Positions 23,301-35,300 of a stretch of 64,000 nucleotides of DNA are shown here, piece after piece. Every line of letters starts with the position of its first letter. Position 1 is the stretch's first letter. The notes under the pieces were generated by a model. That model ran no database searches. It worked only from the letters and a program-made list of their open reading frames with translations, and was not told the DNA's origin. Location of the stretch: the NCBI GenBank assembly GCA_036583965.1, contig JAZBQD010000009.1, forward strand, positions 7,090,508 through 7,154,507, in the 5' to 3' direction. The position numbers and the translations under genes are program-made. Source of the DNA: Prunella strophiata (Eukaryota > Chordata > Aves > Passeriformes > Prunellidae).

Positions 23301-26300
23301 TAATAATGCATCTCCCTTCCCTTAGGAGCTGCTCCACTGTACATGACAGCAGCAAGCAGGTACCTGAAAATAGCTGTGGTCCCAAATGCACCTGGTGGAA
23401 ATTTTGGAGCTGTGTACATGCATCCCTATGTTCTGAAACATCTCCCAAAAGCAAAGCAGGATGGTCCCTACAGCGAGGCCGTGTGCTTGGAAAGCCGAGC
23501 CCTGAGACAATTCAAAGCCCTTGTTTTTTGTAGGGTCCCTTCAACTACATCACATTGAAAGGAGGAGAGGAAGTTTTGTATTAATTTATTTCATCTGCTT
23601 CATTATGTAGTTTCATTATGAACATCTTGGTTACAATTCTCGTATCTCCGAAACTAGCGGGAAGTAATGTTCCTGTAATGAGGAAAACAGGAATGATCAG
23701 ATACTGCCTAAATTGACAGATACGAGATTTCTTGCGACTGTGCTAATGTGTAATTCATTTATGCAAACTTAATGTCCATTAACATTTCTTGCAGAGCTCC
23801 ATTAGCTTTAATAATACATTAGCACCTTTGTGAGGCGTGATCAAATACTTAACAGGGAAGAGCAAAAAATGCCATCTACCCTGTTGTGTGAGGGGATTGG
23901 AACTCGCTGGGCTGGAAGGGCGTTGGACAACCTTGAAGCTTCCTTTCAGAAATCTCTGGAATCCTGGGGATTTGGTAGAATAGGAGAGTGCCACTGTTTC
24001 AGGGGGGAAAAAAGCAAACATTTTTTTTCTTCTTCCTCAAATAAATCCCTCCTTGGCCACTTCAGTTTGCAGCCTTAGGGGTTGCCCATGCAATGAGGGC
24101 AAAGCACCCCTAAAGCACAGTTCTTTGTTTAGCTCCTGCACTGGAGGCCCTGCTGCATCCTGTGCACAGGCTTCTGCTCTTACTGCTGATTTTTGCATCT
24201 CCTTGGGCTGTTCCAGAGCTGTTTGTGGGAATGAGGCACAGAGCCTCCTCGGGAGGGAACAGGGATGAGCAGCAGAAGGGAGTTCAGACTGATTCGGTTT
24301 TATGTTCTGAATTAAACACTGAGCTTGTTAAAAGTAATTATGTTCTAATGTGGGGACTTGACCCCGTTAGCCCAGTCTGTTCCTTGAGTGGGCAGCAGCA
24401 GATGGCCAGAGAGGAGCCCCAGCCCAAGAACTTGTCCTGCATTGTGACCTTGTGGCTCCAGGACTCAGTGGGCTGGAGCATGGCCAGACACCTGCATTTC
24501 ATACCTTCTGCAGGGCTTTAGCTTAAAGAAAAGGCAGTTTCAGAGCAAACTCTTAGCCTTGAGCTTCTGCTGTCTGACAATGATGATTTGTTGGCCAGTG
24601 GAAGAGTGTGGGCAGGAGGAAGAGGCTTTTGTCCTTGCACACAGGCATTTCCATCAGTGCTCCCACAGAGCTCTGCCCTGGGGGGAGCTGGGGCTCCTGC
24701 AGTGATTCCTTCTCAGTTGATTTTGGATGTGGAATGTGCAGCAGAGGATGCTTCTCCAGCTCCTGTCCATGCCTCCACTGTCCATGGCATGTCCTTGCAG
24801 GCACCCAGCTACCAGGTGTCTGCTACAGTGACACTCTGAATTCCTTGCTCATCCCATGTGGATGTAGCTGCTTTCCCTGTAGCAGGTCAGTTACCTGGGC
24901 TGCTTGTTCCACTCTCTGCTCTGACATCCCCTCCCCACAAATCCTGCCCACTCCCCTCACAGGCACAGCAGATCCGCCCCTTCAGAACATCAGCAGGGCA
25001 CAAGAAAATGTTTTTCTCAGCAGATGTCGTATTTCTCTGCACTTAATGTATCCAACTGGAGCATGAAATGTGTTGGGGAAGGACAGGAGGATGATGGATG
25101 GAGCCTGCTTGGATAATGAGGTATTTTTTGTCTGACTAAATTTCAGAGTAGGGAGATGTTTTTTCTGAGATGCAACTAAAAAGTTGTGGAGTTTGTTTTC
25201 CAAGAAAAAATGCAGAAATGCTGGGTGCTAACTTGCCCTATTCATGGAGTAAAGCCACTTGTTGCATATTTGCCCTGGCACAGCAGTGGCCCGTGGTGAA
25301 GTTTGAGGTGAATGCCTTCACATGGCTGTAGGGTGTGTTACTGAGAGAAATCACTGTGAATAAGTAGTGTAATGTGTGAAAGCCTCCCCCAACACTCCTC
25401 AAAAGCAAAGCAGGGCTGGACTGAGAGCGCAGTGCACTCACACTGGCCTGAGGAGCCTGAGGAGCATCCTCAGCCCTGGCAGCCACAGTCCATGGCACTG
25501 GAGTGGAAATGTCCCCAGGTCTGCTGCAGCCGCTCTCTTTCTGTGGATCCGTCAGAGAGCGATGGGAGGACCAGTGCGTTGGGTGTAATTTTAGAAAGGA
25601 AATGAAGCAACAAAATGCATTAAAATGTCGTTAGGGAACTGAATGGAGCCAGATATTCTGGGAGACGTGCGAGTTGAGCCCTTGTGGTGCGTTTGCTGCT
25701 CTCATTACGTGACACTGGAAGTGAGTGTTGCGCCTGGATTTTGGCCTTTTCTCTGGGCTGGCTTTTTGTCCTTTTCTGAAGTTATAATTACCTGGGCATT
25801 AATTTTTATAGTACCTACATGTGTACCTTTAAAGCCTGCCCCAGTGGAGTCTTGTTGCAGCCTCTGCTGTTGCAATAGGAGAACTTTTTGTGCCCAATTA
25901 TGTTTGAAATCAGCCACATGCGTTTGCTGCCGCATCTCCAGTAATCCTTACATTTCCGTCCAGTACAAATATTAATTGCATAGTTTGCAGTGAAGTTATT
26001 AACATCAATGTAATTTATCATCTGGAGATTGCTAAAAGCGAATAAATGAGTTGTTTTGTTCAGCGAGGTGTTGACCCCTTCAGAAACTTTGATTTAAAGC
26101 TGTTTTTTTTCTTTTAGTGAATATGAAAAGCACCACAATCAGCCGAGTGTTCAGTTATTTGATTTTCTGGGGCATTAGCCACTCTTGTTTGTGACATTTC
26201 CCAGTTGGGTGCTCGTTTGTGAGCTCATTAATAAGGTTTTCTCAGAGGAATGTTGTTGGGAGCACAGAGCGTGTGGGGCGACCGGGGTTCTGCCATTTGC

Positions 26301-29300
26301 AGGCATTAAGCAGCAGAGTGTGCTTAAATATTAAAAGAGAAGTGTTTATCCCCAAAATGCCTGTCGGGCTCTGGCATTCCTTTTCCTGCAACAAGCAAAA
26401 TGATTAAATTGCTTTCGTTAAGGGTGAATTTTGCAGAGTTGTGTTTGGGGTTGACAGGCTCTTCCAGACAAGCTGTGATCTGCCAGTCCTGCTCATTCCT
26501 TATTTTAGACACGGGATCTATTTATTGAATAGATTTCTGTATTTTGGCTGAAAATCAGCAGTGCAGCCTCTCGTCCTTGTCAGAGGTGAGGAGCAGGCAG
26601 GGGATTGCCAGGCTGGGCTGGCTTTGACGCAGAGTGCATTCCTGATGAGCAGCCCCACTGGATTTTGGAATAAAGGTGGCTGTTGTTTACACCTGAGGAT
26701 CAGTGTTAACTTTGCTGACTCCTTTTCATATTGAAAAACACATTTTTTCTGCTCTTCCCTGAGTGAGATCACAGACTCCCACAAGTCCGTTTTTTGAGCA
26801 GCTCTCTTTGGCACAGAGGGGAGCAGGGATGAGGAGCTGGATGAAGCAATGCCCACCTGAAGGGAGATGTGTTAAGCATTATCTAGAAAATGCTGAGGCT
26901 GGATTTGCCTACAGTGGGCAGGAGCACGGCTTGGCCCGAGGATCCTGCTCCCAGGGATGCCATCTGGCGTCAGGGTTGCCAAGAGGTACGTCAGCAATCC
27001 ATGCAGGGATCAGAGAAGGGATTTTGAGCTTGGACCCGGCCCCTCCTCGCCTGGCAGAGGCCAGAGCCTGCTCGGCTGAAGCACTGGCAGAGTCCACGCT
27101 GGCGGCTTCTCTGCCGCCTGGGGTCTGGCGCTGCCAAAAGCACCACGTGCTGGTTTCCCAGCACTTGGGAAGAAGCCTTTTGGCTGTTTCCAGCCTCACA
27201 GGGAGCGTGCCCTCTGGGCAGGGTGGGCTGGGCTGTCGCTCGGGGTGGTCAGTGAGGGTCCTGCAGCCGAGCCCCCAGAGCATCCCTGGGCACACGAGGA
27301 GCTGCACTTGCCAAATCTGCCTGGTGCGGGCTGTGGGGCAGTGAGCTCGCCCGCCTCCGAGGTCCTGGGCTGGCCTGATGAAAGGAAACGGGTGGAAATA
27401 ATAGGCTTATGCTTTTGTAAGGCCCCGAACTCGGTGTAATGTTTTATCTCGGCTGATTAATGACATCTAAGCATTATCGATGAAGTGCATGTTTAAATGG
27501 ATTAAGAAATCACTAACTGGCAGATCTCAAAGGATAGTCATTAGGGAGTAATCAGCAGTGCTGGTATTTTTAGAGGGAACGCAGGGGCCTGGGTGCTTGG
27601 CCTGATGCTGTTCAGTTGAAGCATTTGAAGTTCTTAAAAAGTCACTGTTAATAATCTTTGCTGATGGCACAAAAATGGGGCGAGCAGCTAAAAAAGGAAG
27701 AACTGGGACAAATGCAGAATAACTGGAGTGGTTTGGTAAGTTCCCAAGCACGGAGCTTGAGAGCTGTGAAAGTCAATGGGTGCAGGCTTTGGTGGCCTGT
27801 GGCATCCTGAGGGGAGGTGAGGATTTTGGGGTGCATGGTCCCTCTGGGGGCTGCAGCCCCCCAGCAGACCCCGGTGCACGGGCACGCACTGTGCCTGTTG
27901 TGAGAGAAATCTCATCAAATGCAGAATGGCTTTGTAATAAGTTTTTCAAATTGGCTGCTGCTACAGTGTAACCTTTAGATGACTGGTATTTAACCTTGTA
28001 TATCACTCTGAGCTTTTGAATGAATTTAGCTTAATAAAGGTGCCTTATTAAATTACGAGGCTGGGTTTTTTTAAGCCGCTAGAAAGAGCCATAGTAGGAA
28101 ATAGCTGTGGGTTGTTGGGTCTAATTGGCTGCCGTGGAGCATGCAGGGCCTCGGGTGCACGGATGCAAGTGTTTATTTTTATGTAACAATCCAGCAGTGT
28201 GATGTTATGAAGTTCCAAGTTAAGGATTTTGGGGTACTGGAATGCCCTTGGTGGTGAAAACTGCCACTTCTTGCCTGGTGTCCTGTGTTACCAGTCCGAG
28301 GTGGTCATCACCCCACGTTACAGAGCTGCAGACATCACTGCTGGAACGTGTCCTGTGTAACAGGGTGGTGGCAGACAGCTGGAGCAGGCCTTGGAGCCAT
28401 CAGCTCTGTCCGTGTGCTGCTAAATGTCACAGGAGCCGGGCTCAGGGTCCCACAGTGCTCAGCATTTCACAGACTGGCACTCGGAGTCCATAATCTGCAG
28501 GAAATGCACTCACTCAGTGTGAGGCAGGGTGTGAGCACTGGAAGTAGAATTTAAGATTGTCTAAAGGCACGTCCTTAAACAAAGGGAAAAAGGCACCACC
28601 ACTGTCCCTCTAGATTCTTGAGTGAAATTTTTTTCCCATGCCATGAGCCTGATGCCAGCCGGTCCTCTGGAGTGTCCAGCCATCCCTCTGCATCCTTCAG
28701 GCTTGGGTACATTTTCCTAAGTGCCCTCTGTAACCCCCAGCGTGCTGACAAGTCCTCTGCTGTGGTAACTCTGTTGGGAAGTTCTTGCCTTCAGCAGTGT
28801 TGACTCATGTGCAGATAAACCCAGATTCCTGTTGCAGGTGACACCTCGACAGTGCCTGGATCCAAATGGGACGGGTCCACTTCACTGCCACTGTTGGTTT
28901 AATGAAGCTCATGGGGAAAGTGGCAGTGGAAGAGCTCACCCAGCTTGGTGGGAGCTCATGGAGCTGGCAGTTGGTGCTCAGTACAGTGAGCCTGGGTGTA
29001 TTCCTCCTGATTTCCATAAGTAATTGTCATTAGTAAACAGCTCATTAGAAATACTAAACTCACCTAATGGAAAGGGGATGCAGCAGGAGAGGCAAACAGC
29101 AAGAGGAGGTGTTTCAGTCCCTGTGGGCTGAGTAAACTGGGCTGGGGAGGTTTCCTGCTCCTTCCACAGCACGGATATAACACCATCCACACTCCTGGCA
29201 CAGGCTGGTGGTGCTGCTGCAAAGCACATCAGAAATGGGGAGCAGATGGCTGTGGGGTGGAAATTGTGGACAGGAGTGGTGAGCACAGTGCCAAGGATGT

Positions 29301-32300
29301 GGCAGCTGATTTATTTGCTGCATAACACCAGGGTGAACTTGTCCTCCCCTGCTCCTTGTGCAGAGCTATTGCCACTCCAGGGCTGGAGGACATTTCCAGG
29401 CACACCGAAGCTGCCCCATGTCCTGTGGGACTGGGACTTGTCTCCTCATCCAGTGACACCCCGAAGCACTGCCACCACTCCCAGCCCACAAGGACACCCC
29501 AGTTCCAGAGCTGCAGGAAGCATCTGTAACAGGGATTAGTTGATGAAATGTTGTGGTAGAGTCATCTCGGGAGAGGATTTACTTGTGTAGCTTATTCCAT
29601 TACTGGAAATTATGAGAGTTTAAATTGGTTAAATCCTGACACGCAGGTTTTTTTTCCTAATCTCTATTATTCCATAGGAGGCATGTTAATGAGTTAAACA
29701 CAGTTAATAAAATGCAGCCAGCCAATATTTTGGGTAGCAGTTACTCTCAAAGGAAATAGAAACATTTAAATGGTTTCAACCTTTATGCATACTGATTTTT
29801 TTCCTTCCTTTGTTCCTTACAGTTGAGTAAATTCCTGAAAAATATCTATGGCTTAATGGCACTTGTAGCCTTGAATTGATTTCCTGCACTGATAATGTTT
29901 TAGCTACAGCTCAGATTGCGTTTTTAATCTCTGTTTCAGTCATGGGAGGTAATGAATTTTTTAATTGTGGACTCTAGGTTTGTGGTTTGGCTCTTTTTTT
30001 CCTGCAGGGTTTTACTAAAGTGTTGTTGAGTTGGCTCCCTAACTATCCATGCTTTAATTCTCTGTTTATTGTAGGATTTAGAGGAGCTTCGTCTGGACGA
30101 AAGGCAGCCTCCTGTTGTTTACACAGAGGCAGCAGTGGCTGTGGCTCTGTTTGTGTCTCTAACGAGCATCTCTTGTCCAGCCCAGCGTGTTAGCACTCAC
30201 GGACTCCGGGGCTGTGGTGCAGGAATCGCTGATACCCCACAGATCCCTTCCATCCCGGGCACCACGCCTCTCTCCAGCTTCCCCTCAGCACGAAGGCAAA
30301 CGAGTTCCTTCTAGCTGGAGCGAGCTCAGGGATGAGCTGAGCAGCAAGAGGCCCTTCCCGGGCGCGGTGCCGCGGCGGGACTCGCGGTGCCGCCGGCTCC
30401 ACCTGCTCCTGCTGCCGGCACCGAGCGGGCGAGGGCGCGGCGCGGCGCGAGCCGGGGCTCACGGGGCCGTGTTTTGTGTCCTGCAGATAAGCCTCAAGTG
30501 CGGGTTTCTCAGAATTACCCCTTGCAAGGCCTGACGAGAGAAGGGGAGCCGCTGGAGCTGACGTGCACAGCCTTTGGAAAGCCACAGTAAGTTGGACCCT
30601 TCCCAGGGATGGCCCAGGGCTGGCCAGTGGTGGCGGGAAACGTTGCATGGCCACTGTTCCTGTTGCCACTCTCTGCCGTGAAGATAGTGTCCCAGAGTGA
30701 AGGAGAGATGTGCTTCCTGCACCCAAACATCTGCTGGACTTGCATTTATTCCTGTGCACCTAATGGCCAAGGGATTTCCACTGGAAGAGCTCCTAGGAGA
30801 GCTCTTCCTGGCCACCATGCAGCAGCCTTCGGGTGCAGAAGGGCAAGGCTTCCAACTGGACACCTCTTCCCCCAGGGAATGGCTTGGGTGGCATTAATCT
30901 GCAATTAATCTTGGGTTTGGTTAATCTGCAAAAGCAAAGTTGGGGGCTGCAGTTTGGCCCCTGGAGGTGCCAGTGCATGGACACCAGCCTGGCACCACAG
31001 CACTGAGCCCTTGGGGAAGTGGGATGGATCCCCAGGTAAGGCAGTCCATCCTTCTGCTTGTACTGACTGTGTGATGGTTTTCCTCCCCCTTGGTGCCCCG
31101 TGTGGTTTTTATAGAATACCAGTTTTATTCTCTCTCCTCTTCTTGCCAAGCCCTTGAGGCTTTCTTAGGCAGCTGAAGAAATTTATGCATCAGGAAAATC
31201 CTGGCAAGGGAGGGTAGATTTTCTCACACTTTCATTGCTGTTCTAATTTAAGTTTTGTCGGCTTTATTTTTTTTCAAAATACTTTCTCTTCCACTTGGAT
31301 TTATGGCTGTCAAGTATTTACTATCCTTCTTTATTTTCATCATGTCCATAAGATTTCTGCAAACATTCCTGAGATCTGTCAGTGCCTCCTTGGCAGTGTG
31401 CCCAGACCTGGGGCGTGGGGAGCTGGACCCCATCCAGCTCGGTGTTGTGGGCAGGGCAGGCACCAGTGCTGAGGAGGCTCAGGCTGCCCTCACCCTCCCT
31501 GGTAGCCTACATCTCCATGCACAGTATTTTCTTGATTCCCATAGTACTTGCTTGATTCCCACTTCCCAGTTTGTTCTGTTCGGCACGAGGCCAATCCCTT
31601 CCCTGTGCATCAGAGGCTGGCACGTCCCTGCTGAATTCCGTTTAGTAGCTATTCCCTGCTCAGAGCCTGCCAAGCCCCTTTGCATTCCTGCTCCCCTGGG
31701 TACCTGCAGTGCCTCCCATTTGCTATCAACTGGGAATCTAATGAACAGGCTTCTCTACATTTTTTCCTTGCAGGCTATGAGTAAGACATTCCCATGTTAA
31801 ATAGGACAGACACATCTCCCTGGCAGCTTGCCGCTGCACGTTTCGTGGTGCTGGTGATGTGCTGGGAATTGGCTTCTCTAGGTCACTTCACCTGGGTCTC
31901 CCAAAGCTAAGAAAATACACAGTAAAATAATGAGCTGGGTTTGGCTCCATCTTTTTAAGACAAAGAGGTTTCATGAAATCTTTTACAGAGGTTCTAGATG
32001 AAGGGGAAATTTTCTCCAGTTAAGCAAAGTAATTTCTCTGCAAAATTTGACAACATAAATATTGGGGGAAGGAAGCTCAGAGGGAAAAAAGACTAGAGAG
32101 GAAAAATTTCTATTTGGTATTAATGCAGATATTTTGTTAGATTAGGCACAACCCCCTAAAACTATGACAGAAGTGGGAAGGTGCTGAAATGGTCACTTGT
32201 GAGGCATCCAGGGACACACTTCTCTGAGCAGCAGCTACTGTGTCGTGTACCACCTGGGGACTCCACAGCACAAAGAGCCCTCTAAAAACTGTAGCCAGGA

Positions 32301-35300
32301 GCATTCAAACCCTTCCCACCCATATTGAAGTTAAACTGCACTTGGGCTGTCTCAGGAGATCCTGCTGCCCACACTGTGCCTCGTGTGCCGATGCCATGGC
32401 AGCGAGGGACAGAACACCAAGCCCATGTCCAAAACCAGTCAGCCAATGCCCAGCTGGGTTTGCTTGGTGCTTGATCCATCCAGTAGCATGGCTGGGATGT
32501 TGAAGCATCAGGAGCTTCTGCATCATGGCTGTCATATACTGTTTGGACCCAGGGAAAAGCCTGAGCTGTGGATGCCTCCAGCAACATGAAGTCCCACTTG
32601 CCTGCCTTGAAGGCAGGCAGGCTGAGAAGTGCTGTGCTGCAGGAAACTCCCCTTTAAGAGGAGTTGAGTGGCCTGAAGGATGCTGGAATTTTCTTGCTGA
32701 GAAAGAGCTGATCTGTTCCCTTACTGCTGCTTAAAGCCATAATAATAATAGATGCTAAACACCCCTACAAAGGCAAAAGACCCCTCCCAAAGTCCTTCAG
32801 TGCTTCCAACCTTTACCAGCTCTAACAAACCAGGCTCATTTCATTCCCTGAATGATGCAGACCCCATGCCCACGTGAGTTCCATCAGTGTGGGGTGCAGG
32901 AAGGGGCTGCCAGGCAGGCTGGGGGACAGGAGAAGGGCTGGAACTCCCTCAGTGCACAGCACAGCCCCTGCTGAGGTCACCAGGTCCCTGGCAGCTTGTG
33001 GAAGGGTTCAAACTTGACAAAACCTTACTTGTTCTGCTGTCCAGCTCTGCCCTCAGAGCACCCCGTGGATGAACACTGAGTCTGTAGCCTCAGAGCTTTC
33101 AGGTTTGCTGAGTAAGCGAATGATTAACCACTAATGAACTTTCTTCCTGCTTGCATTAGTGTTTTCAGAAAATTTAAGCTCTGGATACAGTTTCCTGTTG
33201 GGTTTAAATAAAATTAAATTGAGGAAGCCCGACAGCATCTGGGCTTGAGTAGTGCAAAAAAGTATGTGTTGTTTCTTTACAGTTTTTCTTGGTTTGGGCT
33301 TTCTGTCTGTGGATGAACTTTTGAAGATGCCATCTTGACCATAGGAAAATAGTAATGTGACTGTTTCTTTTTCTCCCTCCTCTGTAGGCCTACGGACATG
33401 AGGTGGTTAAGAGTAGATGATGAGATGCCTCAACACGTTGTAGTGTCTGGTTCAAACCTTCTCATTAGTAACCTAAACAAAACAGATAATGGTACATACC
33501 GCTGTGAGGCTTCCAACGCGGTGGGGAAATCACATGCGGATTACATGCTGTTTGTATACGGTACGTGAGAAAAACCACCGTTCTTCTAGACTCGTTTACA
33601 CGTAATTGCAACATGCCCTGCTCGGAAAGCTGTGACAGAACTTAACATTTGCTCAATGCCCGATTTGCAGGCAGCTCCTGACGCCCCGACGCTGTGCTGG
33701 GCTGGGGTAGGGGCTGGGAAGGCACTGGGTGCTGCTGGGGCTCTCGGTGTGTGCATCGGGCACAGAGCCCAGCTCTGGGCAGCTCCCACCCCGTGCTGCC
33801 AGGTGAAGCCTAAGGGAAAGCCAGAGCAGAGGCGTGGGGAGGACTGTGCAGTTCTCCTTGGACTTCTCAATGATTTCTTGTCCTTCTGGTAACACATTCT
33901 CCAGTGGCCTGAGCAATGGTCCGAGGGGTTCTGAGCCTTTCACTAGCAAGTTAATCAGCCAGCATCCCCAGATAATTACAAACCAGTAAATAACCTGGAG
34001 GAATGAGGTACCTTCAGCCTGTCTGTGCAGCTGGGCAGACACTAAAACATGCCTCAGCATCTTTTAAAGCGCTGTTAAGTACCTACTTTAATTCTTCCTT
34101 TCCCCTGCGTTACTTTGGCATTGCTGTGAACCTCATGCTCCTGCCGTGAGGTGTTGCATGGAATGGAGATTCAGGAGGCACTTGCAGAGCGATCCCCCAG
34201 TTTAATGATGAGCTGTTCTTGGGCTGCATATTTAAACTTTCTCTGTTAAGGGCGGGTGTGTGTGGCTGGGCTGAGTTCCTGGTGGGTCTTGGTCTTTTCT
34301 GACCTGAACAATGCTACGGTTCCACTCAGATGGGACAGAAACTTGGTTTGAAGTTTGTTCCATGCAACAGCCGCCTGAAGCTCTGCAGTCTGAGCTCTCT
34401 GGTAGTTGCTCTAATCCAGTCAAAGAGTGGAGAACCTCCCATACCTCTCCAAATGCCAGCCCTGCAGGAGTGATTTTAAGCCCAGTCTTAGAAGCTCGCC
34501 TAAAGACTCAAGGTAGTGACAGCTTTGAGCTTATACAAGACTCATGTACCCCATCATATAGGTAGTTTTTCTAGTGCCTCTCGCTCCACAAGACTCTAAT
34601 TTACAAAATTAAGTCAGATAGGCATTTATGATTGGTAATTTGCATGCTCACAATATAAAAACCCCACTTGTTTACAGCAGTGTTGAAAGAAACAACCAAT
34701 GTTGCAGAGAGCAAAGCAGTTGGAATAGGACACGAGGCAGTTCCCCATGAGATGGAAACCATGGAAGCTGCTGCCATAAAGCAACTGTGGGGTGGGTGTA
34801 ATTCTGTGTACCCATCCTGGGCCAAGGCAGGGCTGGGGGGACCTCCCCAGCATTACTGACCTGAGGTTTGGAGCTCTTGGGAGATATCACTTAATTACTC
34901 TGCATTTTGGATGTGAGTGAGAATAGACAGCGCAAGACTTCCTTGGGTTTGCTTCCTCTTGGGATTAAATCCCCAGGAGGAGACCCAAGATAGCATTACT
35001 TGGAAGGAGATGCAGGTTCCCAGGGAATAGAGACTGTGGGTTTCAGCTTAGGCATCTGGCAGATGTGTTGTCCATGTAGAGGAGGGCTGCTCATGGGCAG
35101 AGAAGGGTTTTACACACCCCATCATCTCCAGTTCCTGCACATTTGGGACCATCCTGCTAGGCTCTGCCACTCTGGACAGCACAAGGAATCCTTTTAACTC
35201 TTGATTTAAAAGGGAGAAGTCCAGACTGGGGAGGGAGTGGTTGGGCTGTGGCTATCAGCTGAAGCCTCCTGGTATAGAGCCCAGCTGGAGCTGCTGCTGA

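Larger units (their letters stand above)
22769..30486 (+). other. CADM1: CADM1 intron 5
   Basis: A 7718-bp intron with donor gtgagt and acceptor gttttgtgtcctgcag. Contents seen: AT-rich candidate conserved blocks at about 23580-23850, 25770-26110 and 27410-27560; a possible CR1 coding relic near 27650-27840; and a CpG-rich patch just before exon 6 (30355-30475). No exon-like sequence was recognised. Confidence 0.93.

Noticed and set aside
23520..23575. CR1-like words (gggtcccttcaactac) in intron 5
   Set aside because: The match is too short and lacks the gatgatct core and attctatg tail, so no element was called.
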